DNA from: Pelecanus crispus
Taxonomy: Eukaryota > Chordata > Aves > Pelecaniformes > Pelecanidae
DNA length: 64,000 nt
Reading direction: 5' to 3'
Assembly (NCBI RefSeq): GCF_030463565.1
Contig: NC_134656.1
Location: 1,059,001 to 1,123,000 of the forward strand
This document shows positions 1-12,277 of this stretch, in pieces (the first letter of the stretch is position 1; each line of letters starts with the position of its first letter). Both the position numbers and the translations under genes were made by a program. The notes beneath the pieces are model-generated. The model was given only the letters and a program-made list of their open reading frames with translations. It was not told the DNA's origin and searched no databases.

Positions 1-1743
1 TACGAATGAGCTGCGAGACACCAGACAGGGACACCTTACTCTGTCCTTAGCGTGGCAGTTCCACCTCCCTCTACCCTGCCACACGAGCCTGCAGCATTAC
101 AGGAGCCTGCTTTAGTCATAGGGCAGCTTTGCAAAGAGACCGTCAAAAGCAGGAGTTCTTCCTCCCTTGTTTTCAAAGTAAAACCCCTGGAATTAATACC
201 AGATTCCATCACCCGGACTCGGTTACGTGTGCTTTCACTCCCAGCGGGCTCCGCATGGGCTGGGAGGTGCAAAGGGAAAGATGCTAATGTGGAACAGGTG
301 AGGCACAAAAGGTACCAAATGCTGAACCTCCGTAGACACCGAGGGAAGGGACCACGCTTACAAGAAGAGTGCGCTCGAAGGCAGCTCCACATTACAGTGC
401 TCTACCCTCTGCCCAGCTTACGGGGGAGAGCGGAGCCAGCCCTGCGAGCCTGCCAGGAAGATAGCTCTGAGCCAACGCTACGTTTCCCGTGAACAGTGGG
501 AGATGCGAGGAACTGGCCGTACGCCACCCCACAGCTTAAAGTCTTAGTATGGACACTGGTTTGAAATGCCAGGGGTAAAGATGGAGGCGAGGGAGAGGAA
601 GCAAGCTGCGGAGCTGGCACTGGCATGCAGATGTATTCTTTGACAAGGTGGTTCCTGTTGGTAGGGGTGAGGTCTGAAGGAGGTCAGTTTAGAGAAGCTC
701 TTACTTATGCCTGTAAACAAGGAAAGGACTTCAGTTTCTATTGCTTCCTTTCTAGAGAGCGCAAAGTTGCTTTCGGGACCCCTTTTTTGTCCTACAGCTC
801 TAAAGGGAGGCACAGCTACCTGGTGGTGAGCACACGCTGACCGCTGCCATCCTGCCTGTTCAGACCAACTTCTTAACCCCAAAGGATGACGCCAGTCTTT
901 CAAACAGGAAGAGGACAAACTATGCACCTAGTCAAGTTTGAACAGATCCTCTGCTTTTTAACCTCATTTGTTCTCACTATGGAGCTCTGGAGCGGTGGTT
1001 CTGTTGAGATGACTTTCAACTCTGTCTTCTTATTGCCCAACAGCAAAAAAGCCCAGTGCAGCAAAAGGGCTAGTGCAGAAGGAGAGACGGTGATGCTGTG
1101 AGGTGATCCCCATGCTTCCCATTGCTTCTAATACACTTTAACGTACCTCATGCATTTCTGATTTCCTAACTAAAATCTGTTTCCCACAGAGGCCAAATGC
1201 TGAATTGCAAGCACGTATCTTCCTGTGGCTCAGTGCACCTGGACTGGCACAAGTCAGTTAAACAGCAAAGAGGCCATCTCCAGGGGAAAGGGGCTGGAGT
1301 CTGGCTGGGAGTTCTCTCTGCAGGTTTTTACTTGTCTCTGCTCTCAGAAGGCAAAGGCTGTTCGCGCCCTGGAGAGGAACTGCTGGTTTTACTTTGGAAC
1401 CAGCCCTCGGGACTGTGGGTAGAGCTGAGAACTATGGGTGCCTGCTGAAGAGGATCCCCCTGATTTCCTTCCAGTTTTAGGCCTGAAGAAGTAAAAAATG
1501 AAAAAATAAACAAAAAGCCCCAATGTCACCTGTTACTCACCAAAATTAATCTCCCAAAAGCTGAACGTTTTTACTGGATTTATTCTCTGATCAGTCTCAG
1601 TGTTCACTTCTGTCCTACATTCCTTTCTCTCTCTGCTTTACAGCCAAGCTCACCTTAACTTCACTGACAAGAAGTGCTGACAAATAGCAACTGGACTTGT
1701 ACCTCTACTGTTGGCTGGGCTGCTTACTAAAAGTCCGACTCAC
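1..1743 (-). other. KIF3B: KIF3B last intron (partial)
   Basis: This stretch begins right after the donor that ends the seventh coding exon of KIF3B (minus-strand GTGAGT at 1743-1738). The human protein has about 36 further residues (a Ser-rich tail ending ...GLVPK). I scanned the minus strand here for that tail and did not find it, so the final exon and 3' UTR probably lie left of position 1. The open frames here are short and unrecognisable. I see no RNA gene or mobile element. Confidence 0.6.
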
Positions 1744-4700
1744 CTGGGTTTTGATTTTTTATTTGAAGTGCTCTCAAAGGTTGAAGCGTCCACCTGAATC
1801 TCATCTTCATCCTGCAGAGCTGCTTCTAGAGCCGCCTGAACTTTGGGAGCAATGGCTGGACCTTCATAGTCTCTCGTCGTTCGGCTGGGCATGTCAAGTT
1901 CCAGTAACACGATGTTCTCTGCCTGAGACAGTAAAAGCAGAATCAAAGTCTGCACTATTTCATACAAATTGTTTCGTTTCCCTCTAGAAGCTTATTCTGA
2001 AGTACTTTTATAAATGTATGCAGGACACTAAAAATTTACATCCCGTAGAAGAACTAGCAGTCCTCTGAAATTCACATTCCCCTGATCAGGGGGGTGAACA
2101 CGTGAAGGTCGTAGCCACATCTGGGCTTACTTACCCTGTACCGAGCCTCTGGACGAATCATCATGGACGTCCTGGCGTGTTGGCTCAGTGGCCTTTTGTA
2201 TCCTACAGCAGATACCGGTCTTTTCATCATCTGCTGGTTACTAGAGAAAAATGGATACTCAGTCTGTTATACACCAAAACCAAAGACTCCTCTTGGAGCT
2301 TATGAGCTAAACCACCTGCAAATTCCACACAGAAATGTATTTCAAGAGAGCAGAAACTACCTAGGCTGCATTTGCAGGAATGTCCCTACAGTCAGAGACA
2401 AGAAGATAAGATAGTTACCCTGTTCGCTGCACAAAGGGGAGGATTTCTACATATTTTTACTACACAGACCGCAGATGCACTCAGCTGCACCCAACTTTCT
2501 AAATTTGCTGTAGAGCACCTTCTGAGTAGAGTCAGGATCTAGCCACAGCTCTCATAATAATAACTATGAGAGCTTTCCTATCCAAACCAGGAAAGAAATA
2601 TGATAGGAATTTACTGCTATTTTAATGGTGAATGCAGTTACATGTGTTTTACATATAATTATTGGGCTCATCTAGAAGAAAAATCCTACTCTTCCAAGAA
2701 TTTTCCTAACTGTACATTCCTATTTTATTCAACCTACTAAGAGGAATAACATTTTTTATTTCAGTGTGCAGCAGCAAGAAGCTACGAACTCTGGAGGGCC
2801 AGTTTAAATCCCCAATTCAATCCCCCTTTTAGGGTACCTTGTTCTTGACAACCGGAGGGTTTTCTGTGACCTACAATTCCATCCCAATAAAAGATTAGAA
2901 GGACACTCACTCCAGACGGGTTATGGGATGCAGTTTCCACTGGTCTTCCTCTTCATCAAAGAATGATCTGTTCATGATCTTATTCTTTTCTTCCAAGGGA
3001 ATAAAATTTTCAATAATCAGGTGCCTACAGGCAGCCACAAAAATGGGAAATACACAAGAAACATAATTAGCAGATGACTTTCTCCACTGCTCCTCTCCCA
3101 CTGACTTAATACAGCCCTGGAAAAGGAGGCATGTTTTAGTTTTCTCATGTTTCAATCTTGTTCCACAAGCATGTGCAATGCAGTCCCTGCACTCCCCACC
3201 CAAAGAAACCATCTCTGTTACAGTAAAGAGCAGGCAATGAAGTGACGGGACTTACTTTAGCTTTAGTTCCCTGGTAAGTTCATTCTGGGTCTGTTCCAGT
3301 TCCTGGCGCTCCTTGATGTGCTCTTCTTGGAGATCGTGGATCTCTGCCTTCACAGCTTGCAGCTTGGAAAATAACTGGAACAGACAACAAGAGCCATAAC
3401 TTGCCAGTGTTGCCTTCACTTTCACACACAAGTTGACTTTATTCCTAACCCACTAGACATGGAATAATTTTCTTTTTACCTTTTTGAGTTTTTTGGTCTT
3501 TATGTCCACCTCCTGCTGAAGAGAACTATAGGTCTCCTTCAGCTCTAGTGTTTCCTCGTCCCGACTTTCCATCTGTTGCTGGATCTCTCGCTCCCGACGT
3601 TTCTGAAGAAGGTGACATACAATATTAAAGACCACAATTACATCGCCACCTCCAGGCTGACATACATGAAACCAACACTCAGGATGTTTTTACTTCCCTG
3701 GGTTCCAGGGCTTTTGCTTTAGCTTCTCGTTCTTCCTATCTCTTGCCTTAAAAATAGCAGAAGCATTAGCTCTTCTTTGTCTTTATTTTGCTACTAAAAT
3801 CAGACAGTGTGAATAAGTGCCCAGACTTCAATTAAAGGAATCAAATGTCATGTTTAGATTCTTTTTATCAATTCGTACTAGCTAGCCATTGCACTTAAAG
3901 AATCACCAACAGAAAATGCATAACTGAAAATAAACTTTTAGCACATAGTAAACATCCCTCCCTTGAGCTAACGGCTGAACTGCCACTCTCTGAGGACTTC
4001 CAATTATTTTTTCACTTACAGACAGCTCCAATCAAGATAGGACATAAATCTTTAACGTGAAAAGCTGGAAGAAAACTATTATAAACCTTCTTTACGTATT
4101 TCATACAACGACAAATAGGACACAAGCCCTTCCCCCTTCTTTTGAGATTAATGATTGCCACTAACCCAATTTTAGGTTTAACCCTGGGCAAATTTTCTTA
4201 TAGTTTCTCCTGATACAATGTTTTATAAAAGTTCTGCAGCTAGGCTTTTTATACAAAATAACAAAGGTTCTTCCTTGTACCTGTTCTGCAATTTCCTGTC
4301 GTTTCTGTTCCAGGATTTTCTGCTGTTCGTTTGTGTGATCCACAATGTTTTTCCCTCCCACCAGAAGCTTGCTTTCCATTGCCTGAAAGGAAAAACCAAG
4401 GTCATAAGTTTCTCTCAGTGACCACAGGACATAACTTTCTCTCATATGGATACAACTTCCTCAGGGCAGCTCCCTTATTTAAGGTTCTCTTTCAAGTCAG
4501 CTGCTGCAAGAATTACTATTTCTTAAAATTCCTCTAAAACTGTGGGATTAATGAAACAGTAACTTGCTTAGAATTGCGCATTGCTGCAATGCGCGGCAAG
4601 GCGGGAGAACCAAGATGCACGCTCTCCTGTAAAAAACTTGTTAATGATCTGTGACAGAATGAAGCATTTTTTGTGCTACAGCTTGTGAAAAGATCTATCA

Positions 4701-6347
4701 TCACATTTTATTGTGCTGATTGCTTAAAATCCTACAAGATCAGCACATAAGAACAATGAAACAACTAATGAATATTGAAATATGTAATTAATGGTGGAAA
4801 TTTCAACTTCTGTCTACAGACAGTTTATTTTAACTTTTCAATCTAAACACAAATCACTGTCCTGGAAACTTCTTGTGAAATATCTTTCCGAATTGGGAAA
4901 CCCTCTATTCTCCCCACAGCCTAAATAAATCGCTTTCAAAAAGTATGACAAGGAAGAACTCTACCTTGATTTTAGCGCTCAACATTTCTGTTGCTTCCTT
5001 CTCTCGCCTCAGGTCCTCCATTTTCTTCTCCTTCTCTTTCAGCAGTCTCATCTTTTCTTCTGCTACCAAGCTGTGATCCTCAACTATAGCTTTCTTCTCA
5101 ATCTCCAGCTTTTCTTGTTGCTCCCTCCAATAGTCATCTTTGTCATCTCCTTCATCCTCACCCTCTTCAGTGTCCTCCTCCTCTTCCCCACCATCTCTCC
5201 TCCTTTCCCTCCTCTTTCTTTTGCCAATAGACCGTTTTTCCAACTGTGCCTTGAGTCGAGCAATCTCTTCCTGGAATTCTCGTAGCAGAGCATCCTTAGG
5301 ATCCTCATTCACGCGCGGCTTGTTCTTGATGTTTTTGGCACGATTGGCGTATCTCAGTGTTGTCAGAGTCTCCTCTACGTTGTAAGAGGCAGGGCCTATA
5401 TTGGCCACCATCACAGTTTTGGCGTTGCCACCTAATGAGTCTTGAAGTAACCTGGTCAGCTTTGAGTCCCGGTACGGAATGTGCGTGCTTTTGCCATCTA
5501 CTAGGGCAGAGATAACATTGCCCAAAGCTGAGAGAGAGAGATTGATTTTAGTAGCTTCCTTTAACCTTTCCCCCTGTGCTCCAGTCTTAGCTTGCCGCTC
5601 GCTGCCTGCAAGGTCTACCAGGTTGAGTTTTCCAACACGGATGTGATTCTCTCCATCAAGTCCCAACTCGCTGCATTCGATAGTGATCACAAAAATGGCA
5701 TGAGATCGAGAGCTATGTTCATTCATGTTGGTGGCACCAACTGAGCGATTTTGGTTTCCCACGTTCATGACGTGCTCTATCTCTTTGACGCTTTTCGTGA
5801 CAAAGGAGGACAAATCCTTAACGTACACACCTGTGTCTGGTCTCTCCTTTAGCTCCAGCCGCTTGGACTGATCCTTTGATAACAAGTCTCTGATTTCTTC
5901 TTGGTATATTTCCAAATAGGAAGCTCTAACTAGGTATTGCTGATTTTGAGATCTAGAGATGTGGGTGAAGATGTGATCGAATGAATTGGGGATGACTCCT
6001 CTTTTTTCAGGATCACCACGCACCCCTTCCATCGTATATGTTTTCCCTGTCCCAGTCTGCCCATACGCAAAGATTGTCCCATTAAACCCCTGCAGAACAG
6101 AGTCCACAAGAGGTCGGAAGGTCTCATCGTAGAGTTCAACCTGTTTGGAATTCCAGTCATACACAGCATCAAAGGTGAAAGTTTTAGGCAGTTCATGAGA
6201 TGTTCCCCGCGGATTCTTCACTGAGACCTGCCCTAACTTGACATCCACGTTAACAACTTTTTCATACGAAGCTGTCTTCTCTTTGCTATTCATTGGCCGG
6301 CATCGTACCACCACCCTAACAGACTCAGAGCTCTTTAACTTAGACAT
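1744..6347 (-). CDS. KIF3B: Kinesin-2 motor subunit KIF3B, 3' end missing
   Basis: Plus-end-directed motor subunit that pairs with KIF3A and KAP3 to drive anterograde intraflagellar transport and other microtubule cargo movement. Coding exons, 5' to 3': 4965-6347, 4281-4382, 3480-3602, 3256-3374, 2911-3024, 2135-2240, 1744-1922. All have GT-AG borders and consistent phases. They give 708 codons plus two bases; the human protein has 747 residues. The first exon carries the whole motor: P-loop GQTGTGKT (96-103), switch I SSRSH (212-216) and switch II DLAGSE (245-250). After it come the neck, a KR-rich stretch (376-384) and an acidic run (388-405). Coiled coil follows through the next exons, then the basic tail KKSKP. 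The start is chosen because it matches the mammalian N-terminus (MSKLK) and has a G at -3. The last coding exon lies outside the window. Identification is near certain from motor and tail sequence plus synteny. Confidence 0.97.
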
Positions 6348-6403
6348 GACAGCAGGTCTGTGCCTGGCGTGACCTGATCGATGGATGATCCCGTGCTAGA
6401 AAC
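6335..6403 (-). other. KIF3B: KIF3B exon 2 leader and overlapping uORF end
   Basis: A minus-strand acceptor (TTTCAG) ends at 6404, so the exon starts at 6403, with 56 bases of 5' UTR before the KIF3B ATG at 6347-6345. The 5' UTR exon ending at 11804 contains an ATG (11818-11816). Spliced to this exon, it reads without a stop to a TAA at 6337-6335, past the KIF3B start in another frame. The predicted peptide is 27 residues. The splice junction is inferred from sequence signals, not from transcripts. Confidence 0.6.
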
Positions 6404-9400
6404 CTGAAACAGAAGCAAAGGAGGCATATGTGAGGGCAGTTTTCTGCAGGTGACAGTTTTTCACAAAGACAAAGATTCGACTCATCTATTCAAGCAGCAT
6501 TTTGCATTCATTAAATTGCGAGGGATTTTGAAGAATAAAAATAACATACAACACGAAAACTGTAAAAAGGCCTGAACTGAGACAGTGTTGTTTTACCAAA
6601 GCCTGTCCATCAAACAGTATCATTTCCACAAGCTCTGCTGCAAAAGATCTCTGCAGTTGGTGAAGATCCTTTTCTTTACCCTTAAAAATAATCATAACTA
6701 CTTATAAAAATAATACAATCCTTTGCATTCCCTTTGCAGCCAGGCTTTTTGTTTTAAACCCCATACTTCAAAAATCCAGTAGAGGCTTGCTCTCTCCATA
6801 TTGCTCAGGCTCTCGAAAGGGAATCGGTCAGGTGCTTTGATTAAGCGCTTCACCTACGTACCAAAATTCAGGAGAGACTGTAAGTTATAAATATAGTATT
6901 TTCACGGTTGCCTCTTCTTACACCTCCTATGTATTGACGAAACCTTCTCATATTTTTGAGACATTTATGTTACAATCCCTTCACACGTGACGTGGTGTGT
7001 CATCAGGACCATCCTGCCGCAGAAGCTTTAAAACCTATGCCTGGGTTTTTTTAAATGACAGCAGTTCCCTGGAATGCCGCCCAAATGCTTTTTTCCTCTT
7101 ATGCGTTACACTTTTAAAGTCACTTTCCAGAAGCCTCCTTACAGAATAATAGATCTGTAATTGGGCTGCAGCAGCTGCAGGGATTCAAGATAAAATCATT
7201 AAATAGCTTGTCCACTTCCAGGCATCACATCCCCTGAACATTCTGCATTTCCACACTTGGGAAAACTGATGTTGCCTTTCCTTTCTATCAAGAATCAAAT
7301 GAAAATAATTGTTACATGGAAGTTTTCACACGGTCTTGCAATCTAGCTCATTACAAAGGAAATCATTAAAGCAGCCAAACATAGCAGTCTTCCAATGCTT
7401 GCAAATATGGTAAAACAAACCAGTAAGGGGAGTGAATTACCCCAGTGAGGTGGGCTCTGAAATCAGCGGGCAATGAAGAGGAGTATTTCCACCACCTCAT
7501 GGCAGCAAGGCGAGGGTGCCGCTGCCGTAGGACACCTGTTCAGTCTGTGCTGTGCCCCCACCGCGGGCACTGCTGCAGCCCCGTAAATTCAGACCCTTCA
7601 CACCCCAACATTCAAAGTCACTTCTGGTCCTGCGCTCGCCCCAGGGCGCACCCAGGCGAAGCGCACCGCTCCCCCCGACGCTGGACGGCCGCTCTCGGCA
7701 CGTCCATGGTCCCAGAACTCCTCATCTTTCTGTTCCACTTCCAAACGTCCCGGTCAACGTTGATCTTGCGCTTGTATTTTTTGCGCAAGTATCATCAGCA
7801 CACTTGAAACGGAGAGCAGCATTCCCCGCTCGCGTTCAGCAGGGAGCAGAAAGGAAAGCTATAAAGGTGGAGTAATCTACGTAACGCCTCGTCTAATGCT
7901 CAAGCGACCAGAGGACATCAGGGTGTGAAGTGGACACCTGCCAGGATTTGCCCTTCTCGGGCTTTTCAAGGTGAGTTTAAGCTCCCACTTTCATACCACT
8001 TCTTATAAAATTTCATAAAGCACTCAGTCCTTCGAGCCCACCCTCCTCATTCTGTAATGCAATTGCCCCCGAGAAAGGATCCTGCAAACCAACATCAGCG
8101 TCCTCAGCTCGCGCTGAGCTCGCGCGTCTGTTTTTTGGGGGAAACTGAAGACAACCGTACTTGCTTTAGATATTTCAAGCACAGCTGTTCACACAGATCT
8201 ATGCTATTATTTTTCTATTGGCAATATACTTTTACCGGGTTTTCCCATAAGTCGGCTCTGCCCAAGCACACTAACCTACTGAAACACACTCCCTGCTCCT
8301 GCTCTGGTGTTCCAGCTGAGTCAGGTTTACAAGATTCAGCATCAACCTAAACTCACGTTGCAGAAGCCCAGTTCACAGATCCGAGTCCTTCGTGACTCTG
8401 GGTGGTGAGGAAGAAACGCTGTTGCATCCCCCAGTCACTGGCACAACGAGCTGCCATTGAAAACAGAACAAAAAGACTGTGTTACTGCTAAAGCGACAGC
8501 CTTACACGGAGGAATGCCGTGTGATTTCTAGTAAGCTTTCTTTTTTTCCCCAGAAAACATCTTTCAGGAAGAGCTCCGAGATCCTTCTGCCAACTGGAAC
8601 TAAATGTAAAACTAATACACACTGGAAACCCCAGCTAGCGCTGGCACGCGTTCAGTCTGGCCTCCTCAGGACGTTCTCACTGTTCCACCACCAGCTGGAT
8701 CTGCAGCAACCCACGGATTTTGTCTAATTGTTTTTTACTCAGTAATTGGATGTCTCTGGAGAGCTTCTCAAACAAGGTGACAGAGAACTTCAGGAGCAGA
8801 GCTAGAGGGCTGAGAAAGGAAGCAGAACATTTCTAGCCCAAAATCCAGACTGTCAATCTGCACTACAAAGAATAACGCAAGAGTAACAAATAAACAAGTT
8901 TAAGAATCGTACGGAAACCTCAATATGGCCTTCGGAATCTCTTTGGTTTTGTGAGGGGAAACTCCTTGCCCTCGTTATTCCCATGAAAGCACGTGGCAGC
9001 TACCAGGAGGATGATGAGGAACGTGCATTGAATTGACCAAACTGGACAATCATCCAGAAGAGCGCTTTACAACCTGCACAGTGAATTCAAACTACTACAG
9101 GAATTTTGGATTGCTACTGAATAAAAATATTTCCCTCCTAACAAACAACTCCAAATAAAAATGACCTTACTGTCCGACCCACAAGGAGCACGTATTCTAG
9201 AATACCAACAGAGTATGGGGTATTTGGGGTATGGGACAGAAATGTCCCCCATTTCATGGGGACAAGCCTTCAGAAGCATAAAAAGCAACTCTCCCTCTAA
9301 TCCTCCTGAGCAGCTGTGTATACAAATACACGCTTCTCCTTCCATACCTTCCTGAGATACTACTGTAGTTCAAGTTCACAAGAGACAATTTTTTCGGACA

Positions 9401-11803
9401 AGTTCACATAACAACCGATGCTTCATTTATCTGCATTATTACGGTGAATGTTCACACTGGCAAATACTCCAGTTAGGCATGAATTCTGAAAAGCAGAGCC
9501 TGATTTATTTTATATAATTAACATCCAAAATCCTAGTTTGATGAGAAGTGCCGCTTTGTAAGCGATGCTGACGGACATTAAATGATCAGAATTAAGTTAA
9601 TCTTCACATAGACTGCTTTGTTACAGGAGCACACATTGCTGTCCACATGCTCACGCGGAAGTTTAAAGTGAAATATCCAGCACGTCCCCTCTGCGACAGC
9701 TTTGGCAGAGGTATATATTGAACAAAAATTCTGTGCCATATTTGCTGTTCCTCTGGGTGTATCTCACCAACATGAGCTTGATAATCTTTTGACACCTTTC
9801 CCCATTTCACTTACAAGTCTCTTTTTATAGTCACAGATAAATTATTTTAATCCTGATTTGGGCTATTTTCACAACAACCTACCACGAATCATCTCCCATT
9901 ATTTTCCCTACTGCTGTGAAGTTTACTGGAAGCACAACAAATGATGTTTCTTCTCAGGCTTACCCAAGTGCGTAACTGAAAAAGAAAACCAATTAGTTGG
10001 CAGCGTTTGTATTCCCCAGAAACTCCACGGCAACGTTTGAGCTGCCCGGAGCGGCTGGACAGGGACGGCCAGAAGAGCTGGGAAGGCCACAGGGCCACTC
10101 GCCCTTCGCTGCGGGGAGGGGCCCTCGTTCATGAAATTAGTTCAGCATAAAGTGACCTGAGCCAGGTCCCTAAGGGTCAAGGTCAAGGTTGAGACGAATG
10201 CATTTGAAGATCTGCTCCAGATGCCCAAGAGGGGAGAGTGGGCAGAAATCAAAGCATTTGCGTTTATTTCGGTTAACCTAAGGTTGTGCCCGAAAAAATA
10301 AGCAGTGCCACGACCTGAACATAAGCTAAGGTAATGACTTTCGTCAGAAACCTTCAGGAGTCAGGACCCGAGAGCTCGGCCGGCCATGCCCAGGGAACGC
10401 CCTGCTCTCACCGGGCTCGTATCGCGGAACCTCTGGCAGGCTGAAGTCCCAAGGCCTCTCCGCTCCCTGGCTTAAGTTTAAAGATCTCAAGATTTCCTCG
10501 CTGCGCTGCCTAAACCCTTCCCTCGCACCTCTCTGCACATCCCCAGGTGCCACTTAAAAAATTCCATTGCTTTCTTACAGTTTGAATCTTTCAAATATCT
10601 GTGGGTGCGTCACGTCATGGCTCAATCGCTTGCATCTTTTACTCCTTCACAAGCCACCCATACCCTCCGTGGTCGTTCTCCTCTCCCCTCCCTGCCCCAC
10701 GCACCGTGGGCCCAACAGGACATCCCCGGTGCCGCTGCATGCCTTCTGCTGCCGGGCACCGCGCGCCCCGATGTCAGTCAGCGCCTGTGGTCACCTCCGT
10801 CACCTCCCCCTGCTTCGGCACCGCACCCCGCGGGTGCCCCTGCCCCGGGGGGCGGGGGGTACGGGACCCCCGAGCTCATTTCTGGTTACGGGTTCCCCCA
10901 AGCATCACCCGCCACCCTCGCAGCTGCGACACCGGGTGCTGGAGGAAAGGGGTCCTGGAGGCACCTGGGAGGGACGGGGACAGCGGGCCGTGCCCAAGGC
11001 GGGGGCGGCGACGGGGGACACCCGCTCAAACGGGGGGACACCGGCCCGAACGGGGGGGACACCCGCTCAAACGGGGGGACAGCCACCCCAACGGGGGGGA
11101 CACCGGCCCCAACGGGGGGGGGACACCCGCTCAAACGGGGGGGCACCGGCCCGAACGGGGGGGACACCCGCTCAAACGGGGGGACAGCCACCCCAACGGG
11201 GGGGACACCGGCCCCAACGGGGGGGGGGACACCCGCTCAAACGGGGGGGCACCGGCCCGAACGGGGGGGACACCCGCTCAAACGGGGGGACAGCCACCCC
11301 AACGGGGGGGACACCGGCCCCAACGGGGGGGGGACACCCGCTCAAACGGGGGGGCACCGGCCCGAACGGGGGGGACACCCGCTCAAACGGGGGGACAGCC
11401 ACCCCAACGGGGGGGACACCGGCCCCAACGGGGGGGGGGACACCCGCTCAAACGGGGGGGCACCGGCCCGAACGGGGAGACACCCGCTCAAACGGGGGGG
11501 ACACCCGCTCAAACTGTGGGACACCGGCCCGCGGCCTCCCCGCAGGCAGCCTGGCAGCGGGCAGGGCCTGCCGCCTCCCCCGCTCGCTGCCCCAGCCGAC
11601 ACCGCCGCAGGCCGCAGGCGGGGCCGTGCCCACGCGTGCAAACGGGGGCGGCCGCGGGGGCAGCGGGGGAGCGGCGGGGGCGGGCGGGCCGGATCCCGGG
11701 CGAGCGCTCCGGGCCGCGGCAGCTCGCAGGGCGGCTCCCCGGCTCCGGTGTCGGGGCGGCGGCGGGGCCCAGGCACAGGCGGGCCGTGCCGGGCCGGACT
11801 CAC
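6404..11803 (-). other. KIF3B: KIF3B intron 1
   Basis: About 5.4 kb between the predicted non-coding first exon (donor GTGAGT at 11803-11798) and the first coding exon. The left 4 kb is ordinary AT-rich intron with only short, unrecognised open frames. The right end becomes very GC-rich and holds the higher-order minisatellite described separately. I saw no RNA gene or transposon remnant. Confidence 0.65.
11019..11530. repeat. G-rich minisatellite with 5-monomer higher-order units
   Basis: Monomers of 20-23 bp each end in a run of 6-10 G on the plus strand. Their cores fall into four types: A cacccgctcaaac, B caccggcccgaac, D cagccaccccaac and E caccggccccaac. They recur in the fixed order A-B-A-D-E. 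A-type monomers that begin a unit start at 11019, 11124, 11230, 11335 and 11441, giving periods of 105, 106, 105 and 106. There are four full units and a decayed fifth. The array lies about 275 bases inside KIF3B intron 1. The KIF3B template strand is the G-rich one, and the regular G-runs suggest G-quadruplex potential. Confidence 0.95.
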
Positions 11804-11830
11804 CTGCGCCGTCACCATGGAGCCGCGCGG
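11804..11830 (-). other. KIF3B: KIF3B non-coding exon 1 (3' end)
   Basis: The donor GCAG|GTGAGT places the exon end at 11804. The true 5' end is not visible; the right limit given here only covers the upstream ATG at 11818-11816. That ATG has T at -3 and G at +4, a moderate initiation context, and is followed by exactly five codons before the donor. The exon sits in a CpG island, in the right orientation and position for the KIF3B first exon. Confidence 0.6.
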
Positions 11831-12150
11831 CCGCCTCCTCCCGCGGCACCGGAAGCGACGAGGAGGCCCCGCCTCCCCCCCGCGCGCCTCTGACGCACTT
11901 CCTTAGCAACGCGCGCGGCCGCCCACACGCCGGCACTTCCTTAGCAACACGGCGCCGCCTCCCGCCGGGCCCCGCACAAAGCGGCCGCCGCCCGGCTGCA
12001 CCCGCGCTCCCGCAAGCCCCAAAAACCCCGGTTTTTGCCCCAGCCGGAGCCTGGGAAGGGCGGCGGAGCGCGGCGCTGCTGCTCGGCCGCAGCCGGGCCG
12101 GCCCAGGCGAAGGAAGGGGGAAGGCGCCCGCTTCACGGGACGCGGAGCCG
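11805..12150 (-). promoter_or_regulatory. KIF3B: KIF3B CpG-island promoter
   Basis: A GC-rich, CpG-dense block with no obvious TATA box lies directly upstream of the predicted first exon. It contains a duplicated ETS/X-box-like element (see separate entry) and several GC boxes. It abuts the 3' end of POFUT1, whose poly(A) signal is at 12210-12215, so the promoter is squeezed between two genes transcribed in the same direction. The exact transcription start cannot be read from sequence. Confidence 0.6.
11895..11948. promoter_or_regulatory. Duplicated ETS plus X-box half-site element
   Basis: The 16-mer gcacttccttagcaac occurs exactly twice, at 11895-11910 and 11933-11948, 38 bp apart. It joins an ETS core (GGAAGT on the minus strand) to AGCAAC, which matches the RGYAAC half of the RFX X-box. 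The second X-box half (GTNRCC) matches only poorly. RFX factors are known activators of ciliary genes, and KIF3B is one, so a regulatory role is plausible but inferred. Confidence 0.5.
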
Positions 12151-12189
12151 GGAATGCAGCGGCGGAGGAAGGAATGGCGATGCAATACG

Positions 12190-12244
12190 AGTGAATACAA
12201 AATCGAGTGTTTATTATTACAAAAAGAACACCTTTTTCTTCTTC

Positions 12245-12277
<33 letters not shown>

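Noticed and set aside
11019-11530. Regular repeats considered as a CRISPR array.
   Set aside because: There are no unique spacers; monomers are contiguous variants of one another in vertebrate DNA.
12245-12269. T25 tract as the tail of a retroposed gene copy.
   Set aside because: No gene-like sequence or target-site duplication flanks it. It lies inside the POFUT1 3' UTR just before the poly(A) signal.
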